Shown here: positions 1-8,795 of the stretch, piece after piece
Layout: every line of letters begins with the position of its first letter
How positions within the stretch are numbered: the stretch's first letter is position 1
Notes under the pieces: generated by a model
Told to the model about the DNA's origin: nothing
The model's input: only the letters and a program-made list of their open reading frames with translations
Database searches by the model: none
Translations under genes and position numbers: made by a program
Assembly: GCA_038234815.1 (NCBI GenBank)
Contig: JBBQSU010000036.1
Location: 1-27,728 of the forward strand
Direction: 5' to 3'
Origin: JBBQSU01 sp038234815
Lineage (GTDB): Bacteria; Planctomycetota; Phycisphaerae; Tepidisphaerales; Tepidisphaeraceae
Length of the DNA stretch: 27,728 bases

Positions 1-120
1 TATTTTGTTGTCCCTAAAAACTCACCTAATTCTAAACTAATAATTGATTTTAAAAAAATATTTTTTTTTTGTATGGGTTAAATGCTGGGTGCGTTTTTTG
101 CCCCCAACACCCCCACCACT
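1..120. other. Low-quality or atypical contig end, no gene seen
   Basis: The first ~80 bases are strongly AT-rich, with an 11-nt T run and a 7-nt A run. They are followed by C-rich homopolymer stretches up to about base 190. This is unlike the rest of the window, which is GC-rich with balanced coding sequence. No reading frame here resembles a protein. The most economical reading is assembly or read error at a contig end. A real AT-rich boundary cannot be excluded. Confidence 0.5.
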
Positions 121-261
121 TTACCCCGGCTCCTCCAAATCGCCGCGACGCCGGACTTGGGATTGCGCTACCCCACCCCCCCGCCACGAGCGCCGCCAAA
201 GGGTCTTGATCCTGGGGATGATCTCCTGGGGGCAGGGTTGGCGGATGGAGAGAGCCAGCAT
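121..261 (-). pseudogene. Degenerate or error-damaged start of an ASCH-domain protein
   Basis: An ATG lies at 261, 11 nt after the stop of the restriction-modification gene, and opens a 46-codon frame ending at 121. Its first residues, MLALSIRQP, then EII and IKT, match the opening of ASCH-domain proteins (family pattern ALSIRQPxAExIxxGxKxxExR). After about residue 22 the similarity is lost and the sequence becomes a G- and R-rich run. ASCH domains are small beta-barrels thought to bind RNA. The Gly and Glu of the GxKxxExR motif are absent here. Either the gene is broken, or base errors in this homopolymer-rich contig end have scrambled it. Identification rests on recall of the family opening only. 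Confidence 0.35.
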
Positions 262-271
262 GGGGCGTAAT

Positions 272-3200
272 TCAGATGGTCGCCTGCTCGACGATGCGGA
301 TTTCGTCTGCAGTCAGGCCGTAGAGCTGATAGACGAGTTGGTCGATCTGGCGGTCGACGGCATCAATCTCCCGCTGAATCTGCTCCCGCCGCTGCGGCAA
401 CTGTTCGGCCGGGAGTTTCTTGTGGAGGGTGAGCATCGTGTCGACGAGAGAGGTGAGGCGCGAATCACCGGCTGTAGGAGCCGGAACCGGCAGCTCTTTG
501 GTCTGTCTAATTACAATCTTCGGGAAATCATCTCGACGTGCGGCAGCATTGTACTTAACGAAGTACCACGACAAAAGCCTGCTGTTCAGTAGGGCGGTCA
601 ACCATCGCAGGTCTGCCTTTCCGTTAACCCGCATGCTTTGCACAGATTGGCTGGTAACGAACGCTTCCGTCGTATAGGTCGCTTGAAGGCGCAGCTTTCG
701 ACTGAGCACTTGGCGCAACAGAATGCGCGGCTCCGAAAAGTACGCCCAGGGCTTCGACTCTTCGATGTCGGGCGTGTAGTCAAGGTACTTCTTGGGTCCG
801 AGGTCGAGCAAATATCGTTGAAGAACGCCGTCGAAGGCGCGCCGCGGGACCGCCAAGCCGCCCACAGCATCGTAGAGCGTGTACGTCTCGACTCCGCGCT
901 TCAGATCGACAAATTCACCTATCGCATGTGGTTGCTGGCGCACCTTCCCAAGCGCGGACTCGGCCGTGGAACTCAGGGTTATAAGAAATTCCTGATGTTC
1001 CATTCCAAGCCAGCTTCGCGTGTTTCCCCGCGATGAGTGACTGGCGAAATCTTCCGGCGTGCGGACCTTATAACGCTGCGGGAAGACGACCAGTTCGACG
1101 TCTACCGGTGCCGGCGGGGACGGCCGCTTGCGATCAGCTGTGAAGACCACGCAATCAACGTAGGCGTCCTCAAACACGTCGAAGGGCAGCGACACAAATG
1201 AGCGCGGTTTGAAATGTTGAAGGAAAAACTGACGCAGCGGTTTGGACGACGGAGTCGACACCCAACCCGACGGGATAATCATCCCGACACCGCCGCCGTC
1301 GCGGAGTTGTCGAGCCGCGTTCTCAACGAACATGATGAATGTGTCGAGGGAATTGGCGACCGTCGCGAACCGTGATCGAAGCCAAACGGCTTCTTCATCA
1401 GCGGCTAAGGCGCCGTACGGCGGATTGCCAATCACCGCATCGAACCCGGCATTCTTGAACACCTTCGGAAATGCCCGCTCGTAGTCGAAGGGATTCACGC
1501 GGGTGCGTTCTTCTTCGCTCATCTTATTCCACGCATCGGTGCCGATGATGTCGGTGCCGATGAGGCTATTGCCGCAGAGGATGTTTTTGCCGAGGTCGGG
1601 GAGGGCGCGTTCGCGGAAGAGGCGCTGTTCGAAGCCGAGCGTCTGGCTCGTTTCCCCTTCGAGACATTTGAGCAGAAGGTTTAGCTTGGTGACTTCGACG
1701 GCTTGTCCGTCGAGATCGACGCCGTGGATGTGGTCGAGCAGGATGCGTTTGCGTTCGGCAATGGTGAGGGCGTAGCCGCCGGCGGGGCTGGGACGGAGCA
1801 CGGGTTTCTTGCCTGTTGCCAGCAGGGCGGGATTTTCCATGGCGAGGTATTGCAGCAGGTACCAGTCGAGCAGGAATTGGTAGGCCCCGATGAGGAACGA
1901 CCCGGACCCGCAGGCGGGGTCGAGGATTTTGAGCTTGGCCGCTTCCTTAGGGGTGAGGCCGGGCGCGGCGGCAGGGACTGCCGCCCTCCAAGGTTCCTTC
2001 CCTACCGTCGGCCGGATCTCTTGTTGGAGGGCGTCACTCTGTGACGCTTCTGCCGCCAGGCCGGGCGCGGCGGCAGGGACTGCCGCCCTCCAAGGTTCGG
2101 TCCCTGCCGTCGGCCGGGTCTCCTGTTGGAGGGCGTCACTCTGTGACGCTTCTACCGCCAAGCCGGGCGCGGCGGCAGGGACTGCCGCCCTCCAAGGTTT
2201 CTTCCCTGCCGTCGGCCGGGTCTCTTGTTGGAGGGCGTCACTCTGTGACGCTTCTGCCGCCCTCCAAGGTTCGGTCCCTGCCGCGGGCGGGGTTTCGCCG
2301 CCTAGGAGTTTGCCGACCGTGTTCTTCACGATGTAATCGACGATGTAGGTGGGCGTGTAATACACGCCGCCGGCTTTACGGACTTCGGGCTTCTCTTCGA
2401 TCTTGGCCCGGTGGCCGCTGGTAAGCGTGATGACCTTGCCGAGGAACCGTTCGTACACGCTGCCCAGGATATCGGCCGAGACCATCGTGAACTCATACGG
2501 GCTTTGCGGGTAATAAAGGGCGCGGATGATGTCCTTAAGGGTCTTGTCATCGACCACGAGCGCAGGCGTGAGGCTATCGGGCGACTCCTCACGGTCTTTC
2601 TCCTTCACGAAGTGAAAAAGGCCCGAGTTGTAGCGGACGTCGGCGTCATGAAAGAGCTTCTTGAGGCGCTCGTAGGTGGCTTCCCCGTTGAGAAGCCCCC
2701 GCAGTTGGCCGACGGTTTCTGTTCCGCGATCCTCGGCGATGCGGAGGAAGATAATGCGGTCGATGATCCGCTGGACGGCGAAGTTAAGCCCGGCTTCGTC
2801 AAGGCCATCGTTTCGCAGGGCGAGGTTGGAGGCCAGGGCCTTGCGCCATTCCTCGATCTCGGTGAGGAACACGTCGTCGAACAGCGCCGCGCCGCGGCCT
2901 TTCTTGGATTCGCAGTAGCGGTCGAAATCGCCGCGGAGGACGGCGCCTTTGGAGAAGGTGCCGGCGAGGAAGTCCCACTTGGCTTCGTAGTCGGTGAAGG
3001 GGAAGAACTCGCGGCGGGCGACCGACGCCTTCTCCATCTGCTTCGGCTGCAGGCGCGCGTCGTAGACGGCGAACTCTTCGAAATCGGTGAGCAGACTGAC
3101 AGCAAGCTTGGCCGACCAGGCGTAACGGCGCAGTTGGTAGGCGGGTTCCCAGTTTTCCTTGATGTTGACGGCGGGTTTCTTGGCTTCAAGAAAAAATTTC

Positions 3201-3457
3201 CGCACGCCCCCGATGCGGAACGAATAGTCCGGGGCCTTGGTTTGCCCGCCGACTTTGACCTTGTCTTCGTGGACGACCTCGCGGTACTGCTCGGCAAAGC
3301 CCTGGGCGTTGTTGATGTCCCAGCCGAGGGCGTGCATGAGCGGGTCGATGAAGTCGATGCGGATGAGCGTTTCGTTGTAGTCGGGCGAGTGGAGGTGGTC
3401 GGATTGCTGATTGAAGCGATCGACGAGGCGTTTAATCGTGTCAGGACATATCCCCAT
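272..3457 (-). CDS. Type IIG restriction enzyme/DNA adenine methyltransferase fusion (Eco57I-like)
   Basis: This 1061-aa single-chain restriction-modification enzyme would cut unmodified DNA and methylate adenine at its own site. An N-terminal PD-ExK-type nuclease is visible as PDY (P76, D77) followed by LEAKK (E91, K93). A helical region follows, then GVYYTPTYIVDYIV near residues 362-378. Methyltransferase motif I is DPACGSG from D513, and motif IV is NPPY at 678-681. The C-terminal part (~830-1020) has the usual target-recognition domain with LPVPAP near its end. Between 362-378 and motif I sits an extra ~118 residues made of 34-aa repeats (about 383-500), which related enzymes do not normally carry. 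Without it the protein would be ~943 aa. The start ATG at 3457 has no clear Shine-Dalgarno. No partner methylase or specificity subunit is nearby, which fits a self-contained type IIG enzyme. A possible ASCH gene follows. Confidence 0.88.
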   Translation of the reverse strand: MGICPDTIKRLVDRFNQQSDHLHSPDYNETLIRIDFIDPLMHALGWDINNAQGFAEQYREVVHEDKVKVGGQTKAPDYSFRIGGVRKFFLEAKKPAVNIKENWEPAYQLRRYAWSAKLAVSLLTDFEEFAVYDARLQPKQMEKASVARREFFPFTDYEAKWDFLAGTFSKGAVLRGDFDRYCESKKGRGAALFDDVFLTEIEEWRKALASNLALRNDGLDEAGLNFAVQRIIDRIIFLRIAEDRGTETVGQLRGLLNGEATYERLKKLFHDADVRYNSGLFHFVKEKDREESPDSLTPALVVDDKTLKDIIRALYYPQSPYEFTMVSADILGSVYERFLGKVITLTSGHRAKIEEKPEVRKAGGVYYTPTYIVDYIVKNTVGKLLGGETPPAAGTEPWRAAEASQSDALQQETRPTAGKKPWRAAVPAAAPGLAVEASQSDALQQETRPTAGTEPWRAAVPAAAPGLAAEASQSDALQQEIRPTVGKEPWRAAVPAAAPGLTPKEAAKLKILDPACGSGSFLIGAYQFLLDWYLLQYLAMENPALLATGKKPVLRPSPAGGYALTIAERKRILLDHIHGVDLDGQAVEVTKLNLLLKCLEGETSQTLGFEQRLFRERALPDLGKNILCGNSLIGTDIIGTDAWNKMSEEERTRVNPFDYERAFPKVFKNAGFDAVIGNPPYGALAADEEAVWLRSRFATVANSLDTFIMFVENAARQLRDGGGVGMIIPSGWVSTPSSKPLRQFFLQHFKPRSFVSLPFDVFEDAYVDCVVFTADRKRPSPPAPVDVELVVFPQRYKVRTPEDFASHSSRGNTRSWLGMEHQEFLITLSSTAESALGKVRQQPHAIGEFVDLKRGVETYTLYDAVGGLAVPRRAFDGVLQRYLLDLGPKKYLDYTPDIEESKPWAYFSEPRILLRQVLSRKLRLQATYTTEAFVTSQSVQSMRVNGKADLRWLTALLNSRLLSWYFVKYNAAARRDDFPKIVIRQTKELPVPAPTAGDSRLTSLVDTMLTLHKKLPAEQLPQRREQIQREIDAVDRQIDQLVYQLYGLTADEIRIVEQATI
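1956..2310. repeat. In-frame tandem array of 102-bp palindrome-containing repeats
   Basis: Three near-identical 102-bp units start at 1956, 2058 and 2160. A fourth, shortened copy lacking about 30 bp runs to about 2310. Each full unit holds two perfect hairpins. One is GGCGGCAG-GGA-CTGCCGCC (1967-1985, 2069-2087, 2171-2189). The other is GCGTCAC-TCT-GTGACGC (2031-2047, 2133-2149, 2235-2251). The unit length is a multiple of three and has no stop in the frame of the host gene. It is therefore translated as 34-aa repeats containing PWRAAVPAAAPGL and EASQSDALQQ. Copies differ by only a few bases, which points to recent tandem growth. Confidence 0.95.
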
Positions 3458-3633
3458 TTGCTCAAAATACAGAGGCCACCAAAGTCACGCAAGAAATCGT
3501 GCTGACGCGGCTCTGGCATTCACCTGCTTCGGGCGGGTTATCGTCGCTTATGGGTAGACACCCGGGGCTGGGGAACTTGCAAGGCGATGGGCGATGGGCA
3601 CAATTCCCGGCTTCACTCTTTTTGAAGGAAACA

Positions 3634-6600
3634 ATGAACGACTGGGAAAATCCTAAGCTGTTTAGCCGCAATCGCCTGAATGCACGCGCCTACTTTTTGC
3701 CCTATTCCGACGAGGCATCGGCGATCACGCTCGACCGCGGGGCGTCGACACGGCTGATCCCGCTCAACGGAACGTGGCAGTTTCATCTGGCCCCCACCGT
3801 CGCCGAAGCCCCGCAGACGTTCTGGGATTCGGCCGCGGACCCTGCCGGCGTGGCGCCGATCGACGTGCCGTCTTGCTGGCAGATGCAGGGATTTGGCAAG
3901 CCCCACTACACCAACGTGCAATATCCCTTTCCGGTCGATCCGCCCAGGGTGCCTACCGAAAATCCGACCGGCAGCTATCGTCGGGAATTTGTGCTGAGCG
4001 AAACGCAGATCACCGGACAGTCGATCATTCTGCGGTTTGAGGGTGTGGATTCGGTCTTTACCGTCTGGGTGAACGGCAGCGAAGTGGGCCTGAGCAAGGG
4101 CAGTCGCCTGCCGGCGGAATTCGACATCTCGTCGTTCGTCAAAGCAGGATCAAACGTCATCAGCGTGCGGGTAACGCAGTGGTCGGATGCCAGCTACATG
4201 GAAGACCAGGACATGTGGTGGCTGAGCGGGATTTTCAGGGACGTGTACTTGCTGGTGAGGCCGAAACACCACGTCGCCGACGTCTATTTGACGACCAGCC
4301 TCGACGCGCAGTATCGCGACGCCACGCTGTCCGCGAGCGTTAAGCTGGCCGGTGAAGGATCCAGCAAGATCGAACTGAAACTGCTCGACGCCGGCGGGCA
4401 GATCATCGGCGCGACCTCGCAAGCCAGCACCGCCCAGCCCGCCAAGCTCCAACTCGCTCTGAAGAATCCACTGAAATGGACCGCAGAGACGCCCAACCTC
4501 TATCTGGCCTTGATCTCCCTTTTCGACGCCAGCGGGAAGCTGCTTGAAGTCATCCCGCAGCGGGTGGGATTTCGCTCGATCGAAATCAAGGACGCCAAAC
4601 TGCTGGTTAACGGCGTGCGCATCATGTTCAAGGGCGTGAATCGGCACGAAGTTCACGCGGACTTTGGCCGTAGCATCCCACTGGCCGACATGCTGGCCGA
4701 CGTGCTGATGATGAAGCGGAACAACATCAACGCAGTACGCACCAGCCACTATCCCGATGACCCGCGTTGGTACGACCTCTGCGACGAATACGGACTTTAC
4801 CTCATCGACGAATGCGATCTTGAAAGTCACGGATTTAACTACAAATACGACACCGATCCGAGCAAGAACCCGGATTTCAAGGAAGCCTGCGTGGACCGCA
4901 TGGTACGCACGGTGGAGCGGGACAAGAATCGTCCGAGCGTGATTTTGTGGTCACTGGGCAACGAATCGAGCCTGGGCGACAACCACTACGCCATGAAAGA
5001 GGCCGCCCGCAAGATCGACGACACCCGGTTCTTCCATTATGAGGGCGATAACATCCTGGACGTGAGCGACGTGCTGAGCAAGATGTATCCCGGCCTTGCG
5101 GTGATGGAGCAGATCAACGCCGGAATTGAAGAGGTGGACCACAACGGCAAGAAGATCCCGCCGGAGAAGTACACGAAGGTGCCGTTCATTCTTTGCGAAT
5201 ACGTTCATGCGATGGGCAACGGCCCGGGCGGATTGGTGGAATACTGGGAAGCCTTCCGTTCGCACGTTCGCTGTCAGGGCGGGTTTGTGTGGGAATGGGT
5301 GGATCATGGCCTGCGGCAGAAATCGCCCGACGGGCAGGAATACTTCGCCTATGGCGGAGATTTCGGGGATCAACCCAACGACGCAAATTTCGTCTGTGAC
5401 GGACTTCTTTTCCCGGATCGCAAACCTTCGCCGGGATTGTTCGAATTGAAGAAGGCGATTGAACCGCTAGCCGTCAAAGCCGTTGATTTGTCAAGCGGCA
5501 AGCTGGAACTGACCAATCATCTGGATTTTTCTTCGCTGGATCACCTGAACATCACGTGGAGCATTCGCGCCGATGGCAAGGTCATCGAAGCCGGGTCGGT
5601 GCCAATGCCCTCTATCAGCGCGGGAAATTCGGGCCAGATTCACTTGCCCATCGTCAAGCCGTCGCGCTTGATTCCGGGCGGGGTGTACCATCTGCACCTT
5701 TCGTTCACGCTCGCAGCCGATCAGACCTGGGCACCCCGAGGCCATGAACTGGCATTTGCCCATTTCAAATTGCCTTGGGAAGCGCCCGCGGCGCCGATGG
5801 TGCTGCGCCGCACGCTGCCCACGCTCTGCACCACTGAGACGCGTCTGGAGGCTGCCGTCGTGGGACCGAATTTCGGTTTCGTGTTCGACAAAGTGCGAGG
5901 GACGGTCAAATCGCTGTCCTATCAGGGGACCGAGCTTTTGCACGCCGCTCCCCGGATGAACTTTTGGCGAGCCACGACCGACAACGACCGCGGCGGGTGG
6001 TCGCAGGGTCGGTGGGCAACACAGTGGCGCGAAGCCGGCCTCCACTGGCTGCAGCACCGCGTAGACGGCGTTGAGGTGAAATCTTCGGATCGATCGGTGC
6101 AAGTCACCGCGAAAATCTGCGTCGCCCCGCCCGTGCATCACCAGAAATCGTTCGACTGCACCTGGCAATGGACGATCCTGGGCAGCGGCGATTGCCTGCT
6201 GCGCCTTTCCGGCACCGTGCGTGGCGAATGGCCTAAGCAATTGCCGCGCATCGGCCTGACCGCCGGGCTGAACAAGCGTCTGGACCGCGTGAGCTGGTTC
6301 GGCCGCGGGCCGGGTGAGTCTTATGTCGATACCAAGGCCGCAACTTATGTCGACCTTTTCCAGTCCAGCGTGAACGATCTTTATACGCCTTATGTTTACC
6401 CCCAGGAAAATGGCAGTCGCAGCGAGACGTCATGGGTCAGTCTCACCGACGCCCGCGGGCTGGGATTGCTAGTGGTCGGCCAGCCGGCGTTTAGTTTCAG
6501 CGCACACTGGCACACCGTGGCGGATTTTGAGGCCGCGCGTCACACTTATGAATTGAAGAAGCAAGATTTTGTCACGCTCAATCTCGACCACAAGATGGGC

Positions 6601-6750
6601 GGGATCGGCACGGCCTCCTGCGGGCCGGGTGTGCTAGAGAAGTATTGGACGCGGCCGGAGCCGTTCGATTTCTCCCTGCGTTTCCGGCCTTTCACAACGG
6701 ACGCTGGATCCGCCAGCCAACTTGCCCGGCAGACGATCGAACCGGAGTAA
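3634..6750 (+). CDS. lacZ: Beta-galactosidase, glycoside hydrolase family 2 (LacZ type)
   Basis: This 1038-aa enzyme, close to the ~1023 aa of E. coli LacZ, hydrolyses terminal beta-D-galactosides. The N-terminal jelly-roll (about 1-190) includes PFPVDPPRVPTENPTGSYRR. An Ig-like domain follows, then a TIM barrel opening with LVNGVRIMFKGVNRHEVH. The acid/base Glu is E444 in SLGNES and the nucleophile is E522 in ILCEYVHAMGNG. The C-terminal third carries the beta-galactosidase small-chain fold, ending in LDHKMGGIGTASCGPGV and TRPEPFDFSLRFRP. The ATG at 3634 has GAAGGA 5-10 nt upstream and matches the family N-terminus (MNDWENPKLF). The frame stays open back to 3499, but that leader looks non-coding. 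There is no signal peptide, so it should be cytoplasmic. No lac repressor or permease is nearby. The glycosyltransferase gene starts 3 nt after the stop. Confidence 0.95.
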   Translation: MNDWENPKLFSRNRLNARAYFLPYSDEASAITLDRGASTRLIPLNGTWQFHLAPTVAEAPQTFWDSAADPAGVAPIDVPSCWQMQGFGKPHYTNVQYPFPVDPPRVPTENPTGSYRREFVLSETQITGQSIILRFEGVDSVFTVWVNGSEVGLSKGSRLPAEFDISSFVKAGSNVISVRVTQWSDASYMEDQDMWWLSGIFRDVYLLVRPKHHVADVYLTTSLDAQYRDATLSASVKLAGEGSSKIELKLLDAGGQIIGATSQASTAQPAKLQLALKNPLKWTAETPNLYLALISLFDASGKLLEVIPQRVGFRSIEIKDAKLLVNGVRIMFKGVNRHEVHADFGRSIPLADMLADVLMMKRNNINAVRTSHYPDDPRWYDLCDEYGLYLIDECDLESHGFNYKYDTDPSKNPDFKEACVDRMVRTVERDKNRPSVILWSLGNESSLGDNHYAMKEAARKIDDTRFFHYEGDNILDVSDVLSKMYPGLAVMEQINAGIEEVDHNGKKIPPEKYTKVPFILCEYVHAMGNGPGGLVEYWEAFRSHVRCQGGFVWEWVDHGLRQKSPDGQEYFAYGGDFGDQPNDANFVCDGLLFPDRKPSPGLFELKKAIEPLAVKAVDLSSGKLELTNHLDFSSLDHLNITWSIRADGKVIEAGSVPMPSISAGNSGQIHLPIVKPSRLIPGGVYHLHLSFTLAADQTWAPRGHELAFAHFKLPWEAPAAPMVLRRTLPTLCTTETRLEAAVVGPNFGFVFDKVRGTVKSLSYQGTELLHAAPRMNFWRATTDNDRGGWSQGRWATQWREAGLHWLQHRVDGVEVKSSDRSVQVTAKICVAPPVHHQKSFDCTWQWTILGSGDCLLRLSGTVRGEWPKQLPRIGLTAGLNKRLDRVSWFGRGPGESYVDTKAATYVDLFQSSVNDLYTPYVYPQENGSRSETSWVSLTDARGLGLLVVGQPAFSFSAHWHTVADFEAARHTYELKKQDFVTLNLDHKMGGIGTASCGPGVLEKYWTRPEPFDFSLRFRPFTTDAGSASQLARQTIEPE

Positions 6751-6753
6751 GCG

Positions 6754-7833
6754 ATGGCGCATCGCCTGCTGCTGCTCGTGACCGACCTGGAAATCGGCGG
6801 GACGCCGACGGTTGTGCGCGAACTGGCCCCCCGACTGGTTTCGCCGGGGCATATCGATGTCACGGTGGCCTGCCTGAAGCCCGCCGGGCCGGTAGCGGCA
6901 CAGATCGTATCCCGCGGGGTGAGCGTGCGCAGCTTCGAAGCCAGGCATACGTGGCAGTTGCCCGGCGTGGTTCGCGCGCTGCGGCGGTTCGTCGATGAAC
7001 GGCAGATCACGACGGTCTTCAGCTTTCTAGTTCATGCCAACACCGTCGCGGCGCTGGCGTCGAGGGGCGCGCCGCTCGTGCGATGGTTTCAGTCGATTCA
7101 GACCACGCAGCCATATCCCCGGTGGCACTGGTGGTTGCAGCGACGAATGCAGGGCCAGGCAAAATCGATCGCCGTTCCCAGTCAATCGGTAGCCGACTTC
7201 GCGATTAGCCGCGGGATCGACAAATCCAAAATCGCTGTCATTCCCAACGCCATCGACCCGGCAAGTTTCGACGGAAAGCCGGCCCCCGCGCGTGAGGATT
7301 GGACGGGGCAAGTCCGCGTCGGATTCATCGGCCGGCTCGATCCGATCAAGCGTCTGCCTGATTTGATATCCGCCATGCAACTGCTGCCCAGCCGGTTTTC
7401 CCTGACGATCTATGGCGACGGCGCCCAGCGGGGCGAACTCGAAGCGCTGGTGGCCGTGCGGCAGCTCTCGCAGCGCGTGCGCTTCGCTGGGTCGGTCCCC
7501 TCGCCCATCCCGGCCTTGCGTGAGATCGACCTGCTGGTTCTTCCCTCCGCGGCCGAAGGGTTCCCCCTGGTGCCGATCGAAGCCATGATGATGCACGTTC
7601 CCGTCGTCGGCACGAATGTTCCCGGCATCCGCGATGTCATACAATCCCAGCAAACCGGCCTGCTGGTCCCTGTGGGTAATTCCGGCGAAATCGCCCGGGC
7701 CATTGAACGACTATCAAATCAGCCTGAGTTGCGACAGCGGCTCACTGAATGCGCCCATTCCGACGTGCTGGAACGCTTTACTTGGGACAAGGTATTGCTC
7801 GCCTATCATCGCTTTCTAGAACTCACCCAATAA
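6754..7833 (+). CDS. GT4-family (group 1) glycosyltransferase
   Basis: This 359-aa retaining GT-B glycosyltransferase would transfer a sugar from a nucleotide-sugar donor to an unknown acceptor. The N-terminal acceptor lobe begins LLLLVTDLEIGGTPTVVREL, with the usual glycine-rich loop. The C-terminal donor lobe holds VGFIGRLDPIKRLPDL and the EX7E motif, E268 to E276 in AEGFPLVPIEAMMMHVPVV. There are no membrane segments or signal peptide, so it probably acts at the inner face of the membrane. The start is 3 nt after the lacZ stop, so the two are very likely co-transcribed and possibly translationally coupled. The neighbours do not show the acceptor, and no complete polysaccharide locus is present. 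Confidence 0.88.
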   Translation: MAHRLLLLVTDLEIGGTPTVVRELAPRLVSPGHIDVTVACLKPAGPVAAQIVSRGVSVRSFEARHTWQLPGVVRALRRFVDERQITTVFSFLVHANTVAALASRGAPLVRWFQSIQTTQPYPRWHWWLQRRMQGQAKSIAVPSQSVADFAISRGIDKSKIAVIPNAIDPASFDGKPAPAREDWTGQVRVGFIGRLDPIKRLPDLISAMQLLPSRFSLTIYGDGAQRGELEALVAVRQLSQRVRFAGSVPSPIPALREIDLLVLPSAAEGFPLVPIEAMMMHVPVVGTNVPGIRDVIQSQQTGLLVPVGNSGEIARAIERLSNQPELRQRLTECAHSDVLERFTWDKVLLAYHRFLELTQ

Positions 7834-7888
7834 TCGACGTCCTGACAATGGGCTTTCCTTTTTTTTGGCAGATCGTACGTTGACGAAA

Positions 7889-8779
7889 ATGAACCCTGCC
7901 CTACTGGAAACCAACCTCCCCTTCCCGAAGCGTCAAGGCAAAGTCCGCGACGTTTACGACCTCGGCGACAAGCTGCTCATCATCGCCACGGATCGAATCA
8001 GCGCCTTTGACTGCATCATGCCCAACGGCATCCCGGACAAGGGCCGCATCCTCACCGCCATCAGCCGTTTCTGGTTCGATCTTTTTGGCGCACAGTTTGA
8101 AAATCATCTGCTGACCACGTCGTTGGACCAGTTTCCCCCCGCCGTGCAAACTTATGCCGATCAGCTCGAAGGAAGGTCGATGTTGGTGAAGAAGGCGAAA
8201 GTGGTCCCGATCGAATGCGTGGCCCGCGGATATTTGGCCGGGTCGGGGTGGAAGGAATACCAGTCATCGCAATCGGTGTGCGGAGTAAAACTCCCGCCGG
8301 GCCTGCGGCAGTCGGACAAACTGCCCGCGCCGATTTTCACTCCGGCGACCAAGGAAGAGACCGGCCATGACATCAACGTGTCGTTAGCCGATTGCGCCGT
8401 GCGGGTGGGTGATACGCTGGCCGGGCAACTGCGCGAACGGACGCTTTCGCTGTATGCCCGCGCCGCCGACTACGCCGCCGGTCGCGGGGTCATCATCGCC
8501 GACACCAAGTTTGAATTCGGCCTTCTTCCCGATGGGCATCTGATCCTCATCGATGAAGTTCTGACCCCCGATTCCTCCCGCTTCTGGCCTGCCGACCGGT
8601 TCGCGCCCGACCGCGAGCAGGAGAGCTTCGACAAGCAGTTCGTCCGCAACTATCTCGAATCGCTGAAATGGGACAAGCGCCCACCGGCCCCGGAATTGCC
8701 GGCAGACGTGGTCGCTGGCACGCGCCAAAAATACCTGGAAGCCTTCGAGCGATTAACGGGGACTTCACTGCGGTTGTAA
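7889..8779 (+). CDS. purC: Phosphoribosylaminoimidazole-succinocarboxamide synthase
   Basis: SAICAR synthetase of purine biosynthesis joins CAIR and aspartate with ATP in the cytoplasm. The 296-aa length fits the longer (~300 aa) class. Visible signatures are GKVRDVYDLGDKLLIIATDR near the N-terminus with SAFDCIMPNGIPDKG, and centrally ECVARGYLAGSGWKEYQ. These are followed by IFTPATKEETGHDINVS, and late in the protein by LIDEVLTPDSSRFWPAD. I chose the ATG at 7889 because the protein aligns from MNPALLETNLP. The frame also opens at a TTG at 7865, adding eight residues. Neither start has a clear Shine-Dalgarno, and the upstream stretch is T-rich (eight T residues). No other pur gene is in the window. 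It lies behind the glycosyltransferase in the same direction and converges on the GT39-like gene. Confidence 0.95.
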   Translation: MNPALLETNLPFPKRQGKVRDVYDLGDKLLIIATDRISAFDCIMPNGIPDKGRILTAISRFWFDLFGAQFENHLLTTSLDQFPPAVQTYADQLEGRSMLVKKAKVVPIECVARGYLAGSGWKEYQSSQSVCGVKLPPGLRQSDKLPAPIFTPATKEETGHDINVSLADCAVRVGDTLAGQLRERTLSLYARAADYAAGRGVIIADTKFEFGLLPDGHLILIDEVLTPDSSRFWPADRFAPDREQESFDKQFVRNYLESLKWDKRPPAPELPADVVAGTRQKYLEAFERLTGTSLRL

Positions 8780-8795
8780 ACTTAATTCGTCCAGA

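Noticed and set aside
1956..2310. Repeats as a CRISPR array
   Set aside because: The units are contiguous 102-bp tandem copies with no unique spacers, and they are translated inside a gene.
2411..3505. 364-codon open frame on the plus strand
   Set aside because: It is antisense to the restriction-modification gene, whose motifs are unmistakable; the frame is an effect of high GC content.
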